A DNA stretch of 64,000 nucleotides, from contig NW_025941463.1 of the NCBI RefSeq assembly GCF_000764305.2, positions 419,841-483,840 on the forward strand, in the 5' to 3' direction. This stretch comes from Hyalella azteca (taxonomy: Eukaryota; Arthropoda; Malacostraca; Amphipoda; Hyalellidae). Position 1 is the stretch's first letter. Each line of letters opens with the position of its first letter. Shown one piece after another: positions 12,401 through 27,400 of the stretch. The notes below the pieces were generated by a model, which was given only the letters and a program-made list of their open reading frames with translations, was not told the origin of the DNA and searched no databases. A program made the translations under genes and the position numbers.

Positions 12401-15400
12401 TTTATAATTAACGTAAAACAAACAAACGCTTTCTATAATTTAACGCAAAACAAACACAGCCTCTTTATAGATTAACACAAAACAAACACAATCTTCATAA
12501 GGTTACGTGAAACAAGCACAGGTTCCCTGTAATTTAACGCAAAACAAACACAGAAATTTTATAATTATTCGCGCAAGTCTATCCATACTTTAATTAAAAA
12601 TGCGCTTTTTCGCAAAATATACGCGGGTTTTGCCAACTCTTTTTGCCAGCAGCGGCGACGCGCGTGCGTTGCCAGAGGCCGGGACAGACTGGAGCCTGTA
12701 GAGACCGTGGCGCTCCAGTGCCAGAAAGAGGGCTCTTTAGTAGCCACGGGATGAAGAGTGAAGGTTGAGAGCCAAAAAGAGGGCTCTTTAGTAGCCACGG
12801 GATGAAGAGTGAAGGCTGAGAGCCAAAAAGAGGGCCCTTTAGTAGCCACGGGATGAAGAGTGAAGGCTGAGAGCCAAATAGAGGGCTCTTTAGTAGCCAC
12901 GGGATAAAGAGTGAAGGTTGATAGCCAAAAAGAGGGCTCTTTAGTAGCCACGGGATAAAGAGTGAAGGCTGAGAGCCAAATAGAGGGCTCTTTAGTAGCC
13001 ACGGGATGAAGAGTGAAGGCTGAGAGCCAAAAAGAGGGCTCTTTAGTAGCCACGGGATGAAGAGTGAAGGAAGAGAGGAGGGGGTGAGGGGGAGGGCGAC
13101 TTGCCGAGGTACTAAATTGATATCTCATTTAGGAACACTCACAAACATTCATGGCTCAAGTTGTCCAAATAGTGTCAAACTTGATGCACGTGTAGCAGTG
13201 ATACGTAACTTTCCAGCCCACGTACACTGGGTTAAGATGACACACATAGGAGTACAAGTGCATCGTTATTTGGACAAAGTCTCGTGATATTCCATGAGTG
13301 TGTAGTGTCAAATGAAAGCTGGTGCACGTGTAGATAACGTTGATAATACATGTTGTTTCATCATATATATGATAAATTACGTTGATAATATACGTTAATT
13401 CAACGAAACCTTGTGTCATCAACAGAAGGCAACATTGGGCCATACATTGAAATTTGATTTTTTTAATTTTTTTTATTGTTTTAAATTATATTTAAATTAT
13501 ATTTAATTTAAATTAAAATTTTATTTAAATTAAATTTAAATTATATGTAAAAACAAATTTAGATGCTACTTAAATAAAATTTATATGTATATAAATTAAA
13601 TTCAAATTGTATTTAATCGTTGAAAATAAAATTTCTCGAATTTTCTAATGTGAGTCAAGCGAAAATTTATTGCTTCATCAGTAATGCAGGTTATGAATCG
13701 GTATATATCTAATTACAAAACACAAGTTTTAGTGTTACAACATAACATAACTCGTAATAACGGGTTTTTTATTATTAATTAATTTAATTATGCCAGTATT
13801 ATTATTGATCCCTTACAATGCTGGGCAAATCGTTATTATACTACCGAAATAATGGAAATTATATTTATGGTTTGGTTTATAAACATTGTATGATATTAAT
13901 CAGTTTTCCATAAAGCCTTAATTGGCATGCCAATGATATATTATTTATGATTTACAATATTATTTACAATAAAAGTATACTACCTTACTATATACTCTAC
14001 TATTTACTACATTATTTAGTACACAAGTCCATAGTCTGCGTATCACTAGATAAATCTGTTAGATATTAAATGCAAATTTATCTCCATCAAATAGAAAGGG
14101 AAGAAAACCTATAGGCTAGATATGTCCTTAGGATATCTACGATATATAATAATAAGATGTAAACAATAATAATAATATTGATAATAATTATAATATAATA
14201 TATAAACAGTTCATAGCCAGAGAAGAATGTTGACACTAAGAGTGTATATCCATAGTAATACATTGCCTCCTACTAACCTACCTCCTGCAGAGTCTTTCTT
14301 TTCCCTGAAATGTCGAAGGTTTGAGTTATTATAAACAAATAAGCTCCATATACTAAACTAAGCCATATAATATACATATACGACCAAACTGAAACGTGCG
14401 CGAGAGGCACGCATTTAGCGCGCCCCAAATCAGGGCGCAAGGCGCACAAATTGGTCGCAAAACTTGAACTTTTATGCAAAAATTAAACCTCGGCTAGCAA
14501 ATTCGGACGCAAAAACACGACGCACGTGGAGATGACAACGTACGACGTACGTGGAGAAGACAACGTACGACGTACGTGGAGATGACAACGTACGACGTAC
14601 GTGGAGATGACAACGTACGACGTACGTGGAGATGATAACGTACGACGTACGTGGAGATGATAACGTAGGACGTACGTGGAGATGATAACGTAGGACGTAC
14701 GTGGAGATGATAACGTACGACTCAACAACTCTTCACATAAATAAATAGGCTGGCAAACGTTTTTTTCAATTTTTTTCCAAGAAAAAATCGGTCACACTCC
14801 GATTATGCTATCAAATTTTCAGAGATATAATATAATACAATAATTAGCAAAACAATCAGATAAATGGAAGATAAATACATGATTTTTTATTTTTCCATAT
14901 TATCTATATCTGATATAATAAAAAATTAGACATAATATCTGTAAGTACATAATATTTATATTTAATTTTATTATATCTGGTATATAATAGTTTGATATAA
15001 AAATTAGCAAAAAAATTCGTATATTCAATATACCTGTACTGTATGTAACTAAGTTTGTAGGTATTGTACTCAAAACATCGATTCTGAGAAAAAAAATGTA
15101 TGAATTCAAAAGAAACACATACACTCAGACAAATAAGTGGAACTTATTTGTCCAAATGTATGCACTTTTTGCCCCCTGATATATTATAGTATAGTATATA
15201 CCACCATATTATTTCTTTTCAGAGATATAATTCAATATAATAATTAGCAAAACAATTAGATATTATAAAATATAACATATAATATATATATTCATTGATA
15301 TGTTATACATAATAGAACAAAAAATTAGATATTATATTTAAAAAAAATCCGTATATTCAGTATACCTGAACAAAAAACCTATTTTACAGCACCTGATAAT

Positions 15401-18400
15401 AAAACTAATTTTAATATAATTAATAATAAATATAACAAATTTTTAATTGTTACTCAAACTGACGATTCTGAGAAAAATAATAGTATGAATTCAAAAGAGA
15501 ACATACACTTAGAGATATAAGTGGGATTTAGTCCAAGTAGCGATGCACTATTTACCCCCCGAAACATCGGTAATATTGACCCAGAAAAATGGCGTATCAG
15601 TGCTACGTGCGCTCTCTGCTCGTGATACGCGTAGGAATTGTGTCACTATTAGGATAATTTGATCCATTCATTTTCTGAGTGTAAGAACGATTCCTGATTA
15701 CTGATATATAATAACGTACGAATATCTGATATATATATTGAAATATGATCATTATGATAATAATAGTGCTCACAATAATAATATTATTATTATTAAATTA
15801 AATAATTAATAAATAAATATAAATATAATAAACTATAATAATATATAATGTAATAAAATAAATCACATAATGATAAATTATATTTTGTGTATATGAGATG
15901 GAATAATCTATAACTATATGAATATATATAAATATATATATATTTATATATTACAGATTATTCTCAGGTAGACCGTCCAGCCCTGAGCTTCTGGAGGTAA
16001 GAAAATCGGGTCTAAATATAACCCTTTTATGTGAAGGGGCTGCGCCCCATCTACCCTAACCCTAACCAACCCTAACCCTGCAGCAGCCCTGACCATTTAC
16101 TAGGATTTGTGGCTTTCTTAAAGATTTTATATTTTAAAAAATTGTGCTATAAATTTCTTAAACAACTTATTTCTCATTAGTTCAATGCTCTACAGGCGGG
16201 TATGTTTCTCAAATTTGAACATGTATTTGTTAAAATTTGTACACGTATTTAATTGAAGTATTTAGATGAATTGGTTACCCAAATCGCAAATTTACCAGGA
16301 ATTTAAAAGCAAAGAAAATAGCAAAAAGTTTTTTGGCTATTTTCTTTGCTTTTCAATTCCTGGTATTTAATTGAATAACTTTGTGTATGTATTCTAGTGA
16401 ACGCATTAGTATCTTCTTAGCATAAGAGAAAAAGACCCACAACATTTTCGCAAAAGTTTTTTTTCCGGCACCAACATTGCAGCAAAAATTACTCAGCATT
16501 CATAGCGGCCAGCCACACCCGCGCGCTACACGCGCACGGCCACTCAAGCCGCGCGGGGTGGACAAGTAGAGGGGAGAAAAAAGAATTTGAATACATTATT
16601 ATTTTATATTATTAGAATTTAATATTTTACATTATTATTATAATATATTATTATTAGAATTTGAATAATATACATGATTATTATATATTATTAAAATTTG
16701 AATATTATACATTATTATTATATTATTTTAATATTTTACATTATTATTATAATATATTATTATTAAAATTTGAATACTATACATTATTATTATATATTAT
16801 TAAAATTTGAATATTATACATTATTATTATATAATATTAAAGTTTTAATATTGAAATCATTCAATTTTATATATTATATATAATATTGAATATTGTAAGG
16901 CTCCCTATGTTTGCAATGCTATTTTATTTTAAGTCAAATTATTATAATAATCAATATATATATATATAAATTATATTTTTATAACATATAAAATAAAACC
17001 TAATAACATATATTATATTTTATGTTATTATATTTTGGTCCAAGATTCAGTTGCGAACTCTAACTTTTCACGTTTACGTAGCCAGTTTACCGCCAGTGAA
17101 CTGGATTGTTCTGTAAACTTTATTGTCCAAAAAAGTTCTATCAGATAATTTAATGTACTGAAGATCCGAAACTACTTGAGTAATTTGACGGAATCTTGCA
17201 TAATCCGATAATGTCATATAAGTTCCGTAGATTATGCTCAATTAGCATACGTTTTCTACAAAATTAACTGCATTTACTAGAAAACGTTGCGATTCTTTTC
17301 ACATGAAATAGATTTTCACGATGGCGACAATTTAAAATTGACAGCGACTGTAATAAATACTATGGTCAACTTCAAGGGAGCATGGAGATATGAGTGAAAA
17401 TAAAGAACATAATTAGTGTAAATCTGTTTTGTGTCCTTGACGACTCACTAATTATTATATTGAGATCTTTTGGAGTCAGATTAACGTAGAAGAGTTTAAC
17501 TTGTGAACACCGGAATTTCGAACTGAGGTCGGATAGATCCTTCCTGCATAGCAATTCAAGATTTAACAACTAATGAATATAATTTCTTCATTACATGTAG
17601 ATAATATTTATATCATTGGATTTATTTTCTTTTTTCATTCATGTTTTTGTTTTATTATTATTAAATGTCATTAGCTAGCGCTGTTATCATTTTATAAGTG
17701 AATCACGCTTACGGTCAATTACCGAGCTAAATTATGACAAATATAAAGTACTTCAATATAAAACCCGCTAAAACATGCGATATATTATTCTGAAGTCATA
17801 AATAAAAACATGAAATAATTGAAATATAGATGGAATAATATTTAAAGTATTTCAAAAATGTCAAGGCAAGCTCTGCCTTTGCGCATTGATGATGGAAGTT
17901 GATGGACGGTAAACAAATATTTCAGTTTACCACAAAAAACGTTTTCTAATCAATGTAGGTGATTTTGAAGAAAACTGGAACTAATTGATCATAGACCACG
18001 GAATTTATGAGACATGATCGGATCATGCAATATTCCGTCTAATTACTCAAGTATTTCTGGATCTTCAAAACAATAAATTATTCGATAGAATTTTGTAGTG
18101 CAATAAAGTTTACGGAAGAATCTATATTGCGCCATTATATCAATTAATGTTCAGCCGACTTCAAGTTTACCTACTTTTTTTTATTAAATTATGACCTTTT
18201 ACCCGATTGAAAATATGAAACATAATATAGGGAAGAGAGCAAAAGAAGCGAAAATACGATAAAATACATGATAAAAACATTGTATAAGAAGAATAAAAAT
18301 AACCTGAATTTGAATATAACCTCTAACAAATCATATATAAAATAAATTAATGCATATCTGAATAGCTTAGATAGTTTAAAATCTCTGACAAAATAGAGTT

Positions 18401-21400
18401 TGCCCTCATAATTCACGAAAAGTTCAGGAATCGGCAACAGGCCATGGGCCTATTTCTTCAACGCCGACACTTCTATTCTATTCTATAACTATTCTACTTT
18501 ATAAACGCATTTAAAAAAATGGAGCATTTGTCCATATATTGACACACTTCTTCAAACACAACACGAGCAACGAGTGGCTGATTTTCCTTCTCATAGTGAG
18601 TCAAGATGACCCACGATAGGCAAAAAGTGCATCGATATTTTAACAAAGTTCCACACATTTTATTAAGTATAGAAATTAACTCATAATATAGAGCAAAGAT
18701 CGGATGCTGTGAACAGCAGCTGACTTAGAAGCTCTATTTATGCTATTCCTACGAGGATGGCAAGCAACGGCAATGTTATTCCTACGAGGATGGCAAGCAC
18801 ATAATGTCCACTTGGAAGTGCAGTGTCGCTGTAATGTTATTCCTACCAGAATTGTATGATAATTGCACGGAATTGGGCCAACATGAATAATTTACACCCA
18901 GCACGTCACTCACCCTACACGTCACTCACCCTACACGTCACTCACCTACACGTCACTCACCCTACACGTCACTCACCCTACACGTCACCCTACACGTCAC
19001 TCTACACGTCACTCACCCTATACTTCCTCTTGAAGGAGAAGCACGCCACTTCGTCGCCGTTGTCGTCGTAGAGGCGCACGTCGCAGGAGCCTCTATCGTC
19101 CTGCTGGTGCTCCATCACGTCTTCCACGCCAGGGTCGTCATCTTCGTCATCGTCTTCGTCGTCGCGGTCTTGGGTGCAACGATTCATTGCATTCACGCGC
19201 ACGAAAAAAAACGCTTATCGTTTCCCGCGGTTACGCAAAAATTATTGTTAAAATGTTACCGTTTATTACGTAAGGATCTCCGTTAATATGAAACTTCGCT
19301 TATAAGAAATTCCGTATATGAGATACACGCGCACGGGAAAAAGGCTTATCGTTTTCCGCGATTATACAAAAATTATTTCAATTAAAAATGCTATTGTTGA
19401 TATGAAACCCTCCGCGTCGTGTACAGAAACTCCGTGCTTGAGGAATTAAATTTCTTCATAGAATATTCAAATAAAACGGTTGCCTTCATAATAACGATGG
19501 ATAATGTTTAAAAGTTACCGTTTATTCCGTAAGAAAATCCGCTTTCAAGAAACTCCGCTTTTAAGATACGCATCCCTTTTATAAGAATTCCGTTTATAAG
19601 AATTCGCCGCATACAACGAACATGTGAATAGTTGTAAAAGGACGGCGCTTGAATAAAACCGCATTTACATTTGAAGTAGAGGAGCTAGTTTCAACTAGTA
19701 CTTTTGAAATCGTACATGCGATCCTACAAAAAGTAACCGACGTAATGTTTAAAAAAAAATTTGCGCAGCGGATCCGAAAATGCAGAATTTTGGAACGTCA
19801 CATGAGGTATTGTATATCATCATGAATAGCTTTAACGGCTGATATTATTTATATTGTACAACGACAATCTAATATGATTCGTGTGGTATGGTGCCGGAAA
19901 GCAGTTTATTTTGAGTTTTAGTTGACAAAAACAAATTTCTACGCAATTGCTCAAAATTTTTTTTTATAAAAATGAAGCCCTCGACTCATCGTATAATCTC
20001 ATGATTGGATACTAGAGATAATTTCTCGTGACAGAATATAAAATGCTACGGATTTCTAATTCAAATACCAACTATACTGAAAAAAATAATAAATTCCCGC
20101 TGAATTGGAAAGTTGTTACACATGCAGGATTATATGTCTAATAAATAACTGATTGTCTATAGCTAATTAACGAACGATAATTGATAATTGTGATTTTCGA
20201 ATCCCCATATAACCCATTTTTCATCCACCATTTATCGACCAAAATTAATATATCTTATTTATTGTCCAGTAATTTGTATCCCCCCATTTATCGTCCCACA
20301 TTTATTGTCCCCCATCTGTTGTACCCCATTTATCATCCACTAGTAATCGATAAAAATTTAGCATCTCTCATTTATCGCCCCAATTTGGCGTCCTCCATTA
20401 AACGTCTCCCATCTGTCATCCCCCATTTGCCATCCCTCATTTGCCACCCCCATTTATCATTCCCATTTATCATCCTCCATTTCTCATCCCCCTTTTGTCA
20501 CCCCCGTTTCTCATCCCCATTTAAGCGAGAATTTATTTACCGAGGCGTGTGGGCCCGTTCATGAGCAGCCCAGGGTCGGGCTGCCGCACGACGGGGTCGG
20601 AGGGGTCCGCCTCCCCGGTCTCCGGGGGGTCCGGATCGTCCGGGGTGTCAAAGCAGTCAACTTTTTCCAGCATCGCACGAAACGGAACCGTCAATTTTAT
20701 TTACTGTTTCATAATTTCACTAAATTGGTTGCGGAAATTTTCAAACTTGACGTGTATTTGGCATTTAGATTTGTAAAATAAATCCATAGACTAGGCCAGA
20801 AATTCTTTTCTTGTACAAAGTCTCCTTTGACCGGGGCAAGAAATATCAAAACTGTTAAGAAATTAAAATTGGAAAGTTCCTGTAAATCAACAGAAATTTT
20901 TTTGAAAAGGCAGCTCGAATTCACATCAATGTTAAAAAATTATGTGAACAAAAAAATAAATAAACGAACTATTCAGTCTAAACAGACTATCCAGGATATA
21001 ATAATACGATTGTATCAACACCCCAGCCTTCATTACAGAAATAATAAATTTAATAACGCGGTTTCAGTTTCATTCAAACGCTAAATTTGTCAAATCATCC
21101 TACAGCAAATTGACATCACATGTAACCTCAATATACATCCAAGAAATCAAGTTGTTGGATATCTGACGTTAAATCGACGTTGAATAACGTTTTTTTCGTT
21201 AAATCGAGGTTAATTAAACCTATTTTCAACGTCATTGGAAAGTGGGTATCCAGAGTACACAGGTAGGCTAATTCTACATCACAGCACGAGTGAAAATTGC
21301 ACTTCATGCATCATAAACCGCAGTAAAATCCCGGTATTTCACCACAATGTAAAACTGGCACGCAATATATCATTCAAAATGATACATCATTGGACTTCGA

Positions 21401-24400
21401 TGATAAACTAATACTAATCTCTAATTTGAAAGAAAACTATCATCCAGGAGTGATATGAAAAATTATATCAACAGGTTTGGAAATGACAGATGTAGAAAAA
21501 AGGGTTTAGGAATAACGGCTGAACGTAGAAAGTTTTGAAGCAACGATCGGAAGGAAAATAAGCAACTTTTGACCCGGAAATATTGCCAAGGTTTGCAATC
21601 GATCTTTGGCAGATATAAAAATCGAGATAATGGCTTTAGTGCGGCTCCAAAAAGTCACCTTTCCGCGAAGATAAGGTCAAACGAAAAAAGTTCCATAAAA
21701 TAACGATTGGCTTTACAAGTTCGACTGAGAAACTTCGAACAGAAGAACAAACGAGACTGGCCACCGATACCACGCCCATAATGCTGGGTCCGATACTGGC
21801 CACCGATACCACGACCATAACGCTGAGCCCGAGACTGGCCACCGATACTACGCCCATAATGCTGAGCCTGAGACTGGCCACCGATACCACGCCCATAATG
21901 CTGAACCCAAGACTGGCCACCGATACCACGACCATAACGCTGAGCCCGAGACTGGCCACCGATACTACGCCCATAATGCTGAGCCTGAGACTGGCCACCG
22001 ATACCACGCCCATAATGCTGAACCCAAGACTGGCCACCGATACCGCGCCCATAACGCTGAGCCTGACACTGGCCACCGATACCGCGCCCATAATGCTGAG
22101 CCTGAGACTGGCCACCGATACCACGCCCATAATGCTGAGCCTGAGACTGGCCACCGATACCACGCCCATAATGCTGGGTCCGAGACTGGCCACCGATACC
22201 ACGCCCATAATGCTGAGCCTGATTCTGGCCACCGATACCACGCCCATAATGCTGAGCCTGAGACTGGCCACCGATACCGCGCCCATAATGTTGAGCTCGA
22301 CACTGGCCACCGATACCGCGACTATGATTCTGGACAGGGCTAGACTCAGGACATGACGTGAGAACAAAAGAAGGCCGATAATGTAAAAAAAATATACAAG
22401 AAAAACATAATATACAAGAATATCAACGATCGTTTGTATGGCACACAGCCGCCACGCTTCCGTCAACCTTGAGCAACCGCTCCGAACTTTCCGTGTTTTA
22501 GATCCTTGCTCTACTGAAGGATTTCTTAATACGGTCCGTATTGCGCGCATTTAAATTTTAATAAATAATTATACGGTGAGATTTTTGGTCTGTAAATTTG
22601 GTCACCCAGAGAATTTGTTCTTATGAACATCTTATAAAAAATGAAGTGTTCAAGTTAAGAAAATTTTCATGCAAGATATTCTCATTTTCATTAAATATTT
22701 ATAATTATCTTAAGAGGGTTAATTTTTAATAAGTAGGGTTAATTTCCTCCCATTAACCCCACTGAACCTGATAGATTCTTCGCCTGCTGACCGTAAATAG
22801 TGTTACCGTGCCCTCAGGTACGAATAGCATAGGCAATGGTTAATGTATCCGTAGAAATATTAAATCTTCGTCTTTTAACTGTAAGTATCATTACAAAGCC
22901 TTTAGGAATGAATAGCATCAACCGAAGTTAATAGAACATTTTTCTGCTGATGTTAACCCCGTTGCCATGATTACAGGTAAGAATAGCATAGGCGACGGGT
23001 TACTGCATCTGTAGACAAAGTAATAACATTTGTTTGCTGATAATAACTCTTTCTCAGACCATCAGGTACGAATAGCATAGGTGACGGTTAATGCATCCGA
23101 AGACAAAGTGTTAAGGTTGCATAATAACTTTCCTAGCCATGAGCGGTGCAGTCAACCATCTTTTTGTGCTCCGGTAACCCATCCACGTATCGACCTCACG
23201 TCATTACTCATGTTGCAAGAACAGCTGTATATTATGCGCGGCTTATGGCCGGCCACCAGATGGCATCTGAACGTAAGGATTAGGGTTAACTCGGCTATAA
23301 ATTTTAATACGGAAGAGACTGGCCAGTGGTCGGGTTTCACATCTTTTCGAAATCGTTTTCGAAATCATGCTCTATAATCTTGATCACTACAATTTTTTCG
23401 TAATTTTACCCTATGTATTTCGATAAATAAAAATTATTCGCAATTGTTCCCTGCGGATTTAAATCGATAAATATTTTCGAAATTGTGCCAATGGATCTTG
23501 ATCGATCAAAATTTTAATGCAAATAAAAGCCGCTCGGGGAACTTCACAATTACGACAATAGCAAACATATGATAGAAAACCTCTTCAACAGACGCGCTAA
23601 GAAGCAATTGGAAAGCTAGCTTAACATTGCCTAATTACTCGGTAGAAACCAAAGTATGATCTATATTAATTTAAAAACGAATGAAACCTAATTACGTTCA
23701 CTATTAATGAAAGAATTACGTGTCAAGCGACCAATGAAAGTTTGTAAATCATAGCCCACGTTTAGCACTCAACCAATGAGAAGCTAGGCTAAAATTTTGA
23801 TCACAAAATATGGCAATTTGCCCTATTCTAGTAGGTATATCATAGCTAAGTCATTTTAGTCATTTAGGCAAAATTAAAGCTAGGTTAACACCAACATGAC
23901 AAGCTGTGATACTAGCAAATACTGAAAAATTAGACATAAACCAAAGCTAAAAATTTTTATAGGTTGAGATACCGGTAAATAATATATATTTGAACACGTT
24001 TCGGGAACGTTATCGATTAGTTTATTCAATGAAAGAATTGACGCGTCTTTAAAACTATTTTGCAAAGCTAAAATACGTAAAAAATTAAAAAAGTAATTTT
24101 GCGCCGAATATTTGCTAAGCCAGAGAAGCATATTATAATATTTTGCGACAGTCCACGCAGATATGGCGTCTTTGGTCAGCATGTTTAAATTGTTCAGTTG
24201 TTCAGGATTCAAATTTAGGTTTTTATGAGCACCGTCAACATGTATACGATCATGATACACTATACGGTCACCATACACTATACGGTCACCATACACTATA
24301 CGATCTCTATATATAGTGTCACCAAAGCGCGCCACGTTACACAATCGAGTGACTTTATTTTCGTTGTCGCGGCCTTAACTATACGACGTTACTGTAACGT

Positions 24401-27400
24401 TCCGTTACGACATTCGTACGACATTAAATATATTACGAGTATCTGTATATAAATAACGCAATATATTAATACTCGAAAAAATTCAGTGTACACCGTTGAA
24501 ATTCTCGCTACTATGCCAGTGCGACACTGACAGAAATACCGACAAAGAAACTAATAGAAACACTGACCGGTAAAGGGTCACACAGACACTGACATATACT
24601 AACAGGAACACTAACAGGGACACTGACAGGAACACTGACAGAGACATTGACAGGGACACTGACAGGAATACCGTCAGAGACACTGAATAACACCTCAGGT
24701 CTCGCAACACTGGCAGCAGCGACGACGCTTCACCGTCCGCACGTCAGTCAATACTGACGTGTAGGCCACGGCCAGCCTGCGGTGCGCGGAGGTCGTTTGG
24801 TATCCTGCGACGTGTGACGTGCATACGACGTGTGACGTACACACGACGTGTGACGTGCATACGACGTGTGACGTACACACGACGTGTGACGTGCATACGA
24901 CGTGTGACGTGCATACGACGTGTGACGTGCATACGACGTGCGTGCATACGACACGAACGACTCGCTAAACGAAGTGTGACATGCATCACACATTCAAGTC
25001 AATTGTATTCAATTTCAGACTCGCTCCATCATCAATATCAAATATCACTCAGTAAGATGTATATGTCATATTGTCTTAATATTGACACACTTTCTACATG
25101 TAGCAATGATTCATCCTTTTGCTGCTCAAAGCTACTCCAGGATTGCCCACATTTGGGCAAAAAGTACATCGCAATGACGTCACCAGTACAACGCATCTCC
25201 CACCCAACCCCCTGGGAACGTGAGTATCCTGGTACTCACGTTCAGGGGGCCTTGGCGGGGTTGATGACGTCACAAGTCCTTCACCCACACCCCCTACCTC
25301 CCACCCTCCGCGGTACTCACGTTCCAGACGGCCTTGGCAGGGTTGATGACGTCACAAGTGCTCCGCCCACACCCCTACCCAGACCCCCCCGCGGTACTCA
25401 CGTTCCACACGGCCTTGGCGGGGTTGGTGACGTCACCGATGCTCCTTCCACCACACCCTCAACCCCCCACCCCCTGCGGTACTCACGTTCCACACGGCCT
25501 TGGCGGGGTTGGTGACGTCACCGATGCTCCTTCCACCACACCCTCAACCCCCCACCCCCCACGGTACTCACGTTCCAGACGGCCTTGGCGGGGTTGATGA
25601 CGTCACCGGTGCCGCTCCTTCCGCCCCTCATGATGCGGTTGCGCAGGTGGTACGCGCCCCTGTTCAGTAGCGACGAGATGAGGGAACCTGTGGGGGATGA
25701 GGGTGCGTGGAGATAAGTGAGGGTACGACAAGGCAGGTAGTACGTACACCTACAGAGGAAAAAAATAAACGATGGCGTTCGAAGTGCAGTTGGTAGGAGA
25801 ACAAGATAAGAGAAAAGAAGGTTTAGGTTGAGATACGTGAGGGCAACGAAGGAAACTAACGCAGGAGAATAAAATTAATAAATTTATACGTCACATACAC
25901 ATCAGGTGTACGAAGAAACGTTGTAGGACATCAGGTGTACAGAGAAACGTTGCAGGACATCAGGTGTACAGAGAAACGTTGCAGGACATCAGGTGTACAG
26001 AGAAACGTTGCTGGACATCAGGTGTACAGAGAAACGTTGCAGGACACTTTCAAACACTAACTATATAATACATTATTCATATTGATTCATTATTCCGAAT
26101 ATTTAGTTATTTTTAAGTTGATCTCAATCGTTAGCTTGACATCATGATTAAATGCAGGAAATTTTAATGGTTAGTTAAATTCATTCAACATCAATGAAAA
26201 ATCGTTGCCGTATATAATTAGCATTAAATTTTATTCCACACTAATTATTACTGAAAAAACGTGGTCAGTAAGAAAATGATTACAAATAAAAATTAATAAT
26301 AGTTAATATATTGATGTATACCAACAGGAAATATAGAGAAGAGCAGCTGAATAAATAATAAATACGGAAATTGAAAAGAAAGTCTAAAACATGACAAGAG
26401 GTAAATAAAGGAATAGAGGGAATGTATGAATAGAGCGGATGAATGAATAGAGCGGATGAAGGAATAGAGGGAATGTATGAATAGAGTTGATGAATGAATA
26501 GAGTGGATGAATGAATAGAGTTGATGTATGAAAAATTATATGCACAAGTGCACTAGTTGAAGCATGAGACACGTTCGATGAATATGAATGATATGATGTA
26601 TGGAGGATTTTGAAGGAGCGTAAAGCGTCTGTCGTTTGGTCATTATTTTCCTTCACTGGTAACTTCCATTCATTCATTAATTAATGAATGAAATAAAAAC
26701 GTTTCAAACGTAACGCACGAAATTCTTTTGTAAATTTATAAATAAATTCACTTAAGAAATTTATTCCAGTAATCTTGTAACGTTTCTTTTTCGTGCGGTG
26801 ATTTAAATTTTTTTTCAACCAATTTACATGTTTTTTTACACGCAATTTTTTCCATGTTCCCATACCATCGGGTTCTTCTTCCAGGGGCTCCGAGCCCCCA
26901 CTTCTCCCCACACTTGCACGTAGGTTCCCCACCAAACCCCCCAGGGTTAATCCCCCACCTGCCCCCGGAAGGATCCTCCTCCTGCTGGGGTCGACGGCCA
27001 TCTTGGAGAGGTGCTCGTCCACCGTCCCGTCGTCCTGGGTGGTGTGGGCCTGACCCCTGCGGGGGGAGGGGGGAGGGGTTACAGGGGTTAGAGTGGGAGG
27101 GGGATTAGAGAGGAAGATTTAAGATCTAGATCTAATAGTAAATTTGAATGAATAAATAAATAAATTTCAACAATATTTTTATCTAATTCATTTTACCATA
27201 GCAGTCAGTAATTTTTGTATTGATTTTTTTTGTTTAAACACATTATCTAATTTTGTTACAACATTCGGACAAAATGCTTATTTTAGTGACACATTTTATT
27301 GTAATTTCATGATTAGTAATGCTTATTCTAATATATTTAATGATGATGACGAATGATAAGAATGAAAAAAATTGAAAAAAAATTGATAACAATAATAATA

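Noticed and set aside
12565..13128. 187-aa minus-strand ORF ([17 protein letters not shown] repeats)
   Set aside because: 51-bp array, frame kept because 51 is a multiple of 3; no unique conserved sequence.
15957..15997. 40-bp plus-strand exon-like segment (ATATTACAG ... CTGGAG|GTAAGA)
   Set aside because: Good-looking splice sites but no neighbouring plus-strand exons or recognisable peptide; likely chance.
16040..16085. Interstitial telomere
   Set aside because: Only a few imperfect CCCTAACC units, not a telomeric tract.
24230..24960. CRISPR-like regular repeats
   Set aside because: Head-to-tail repeats without unique spacers in an animal genome; ordinary minisatellites.
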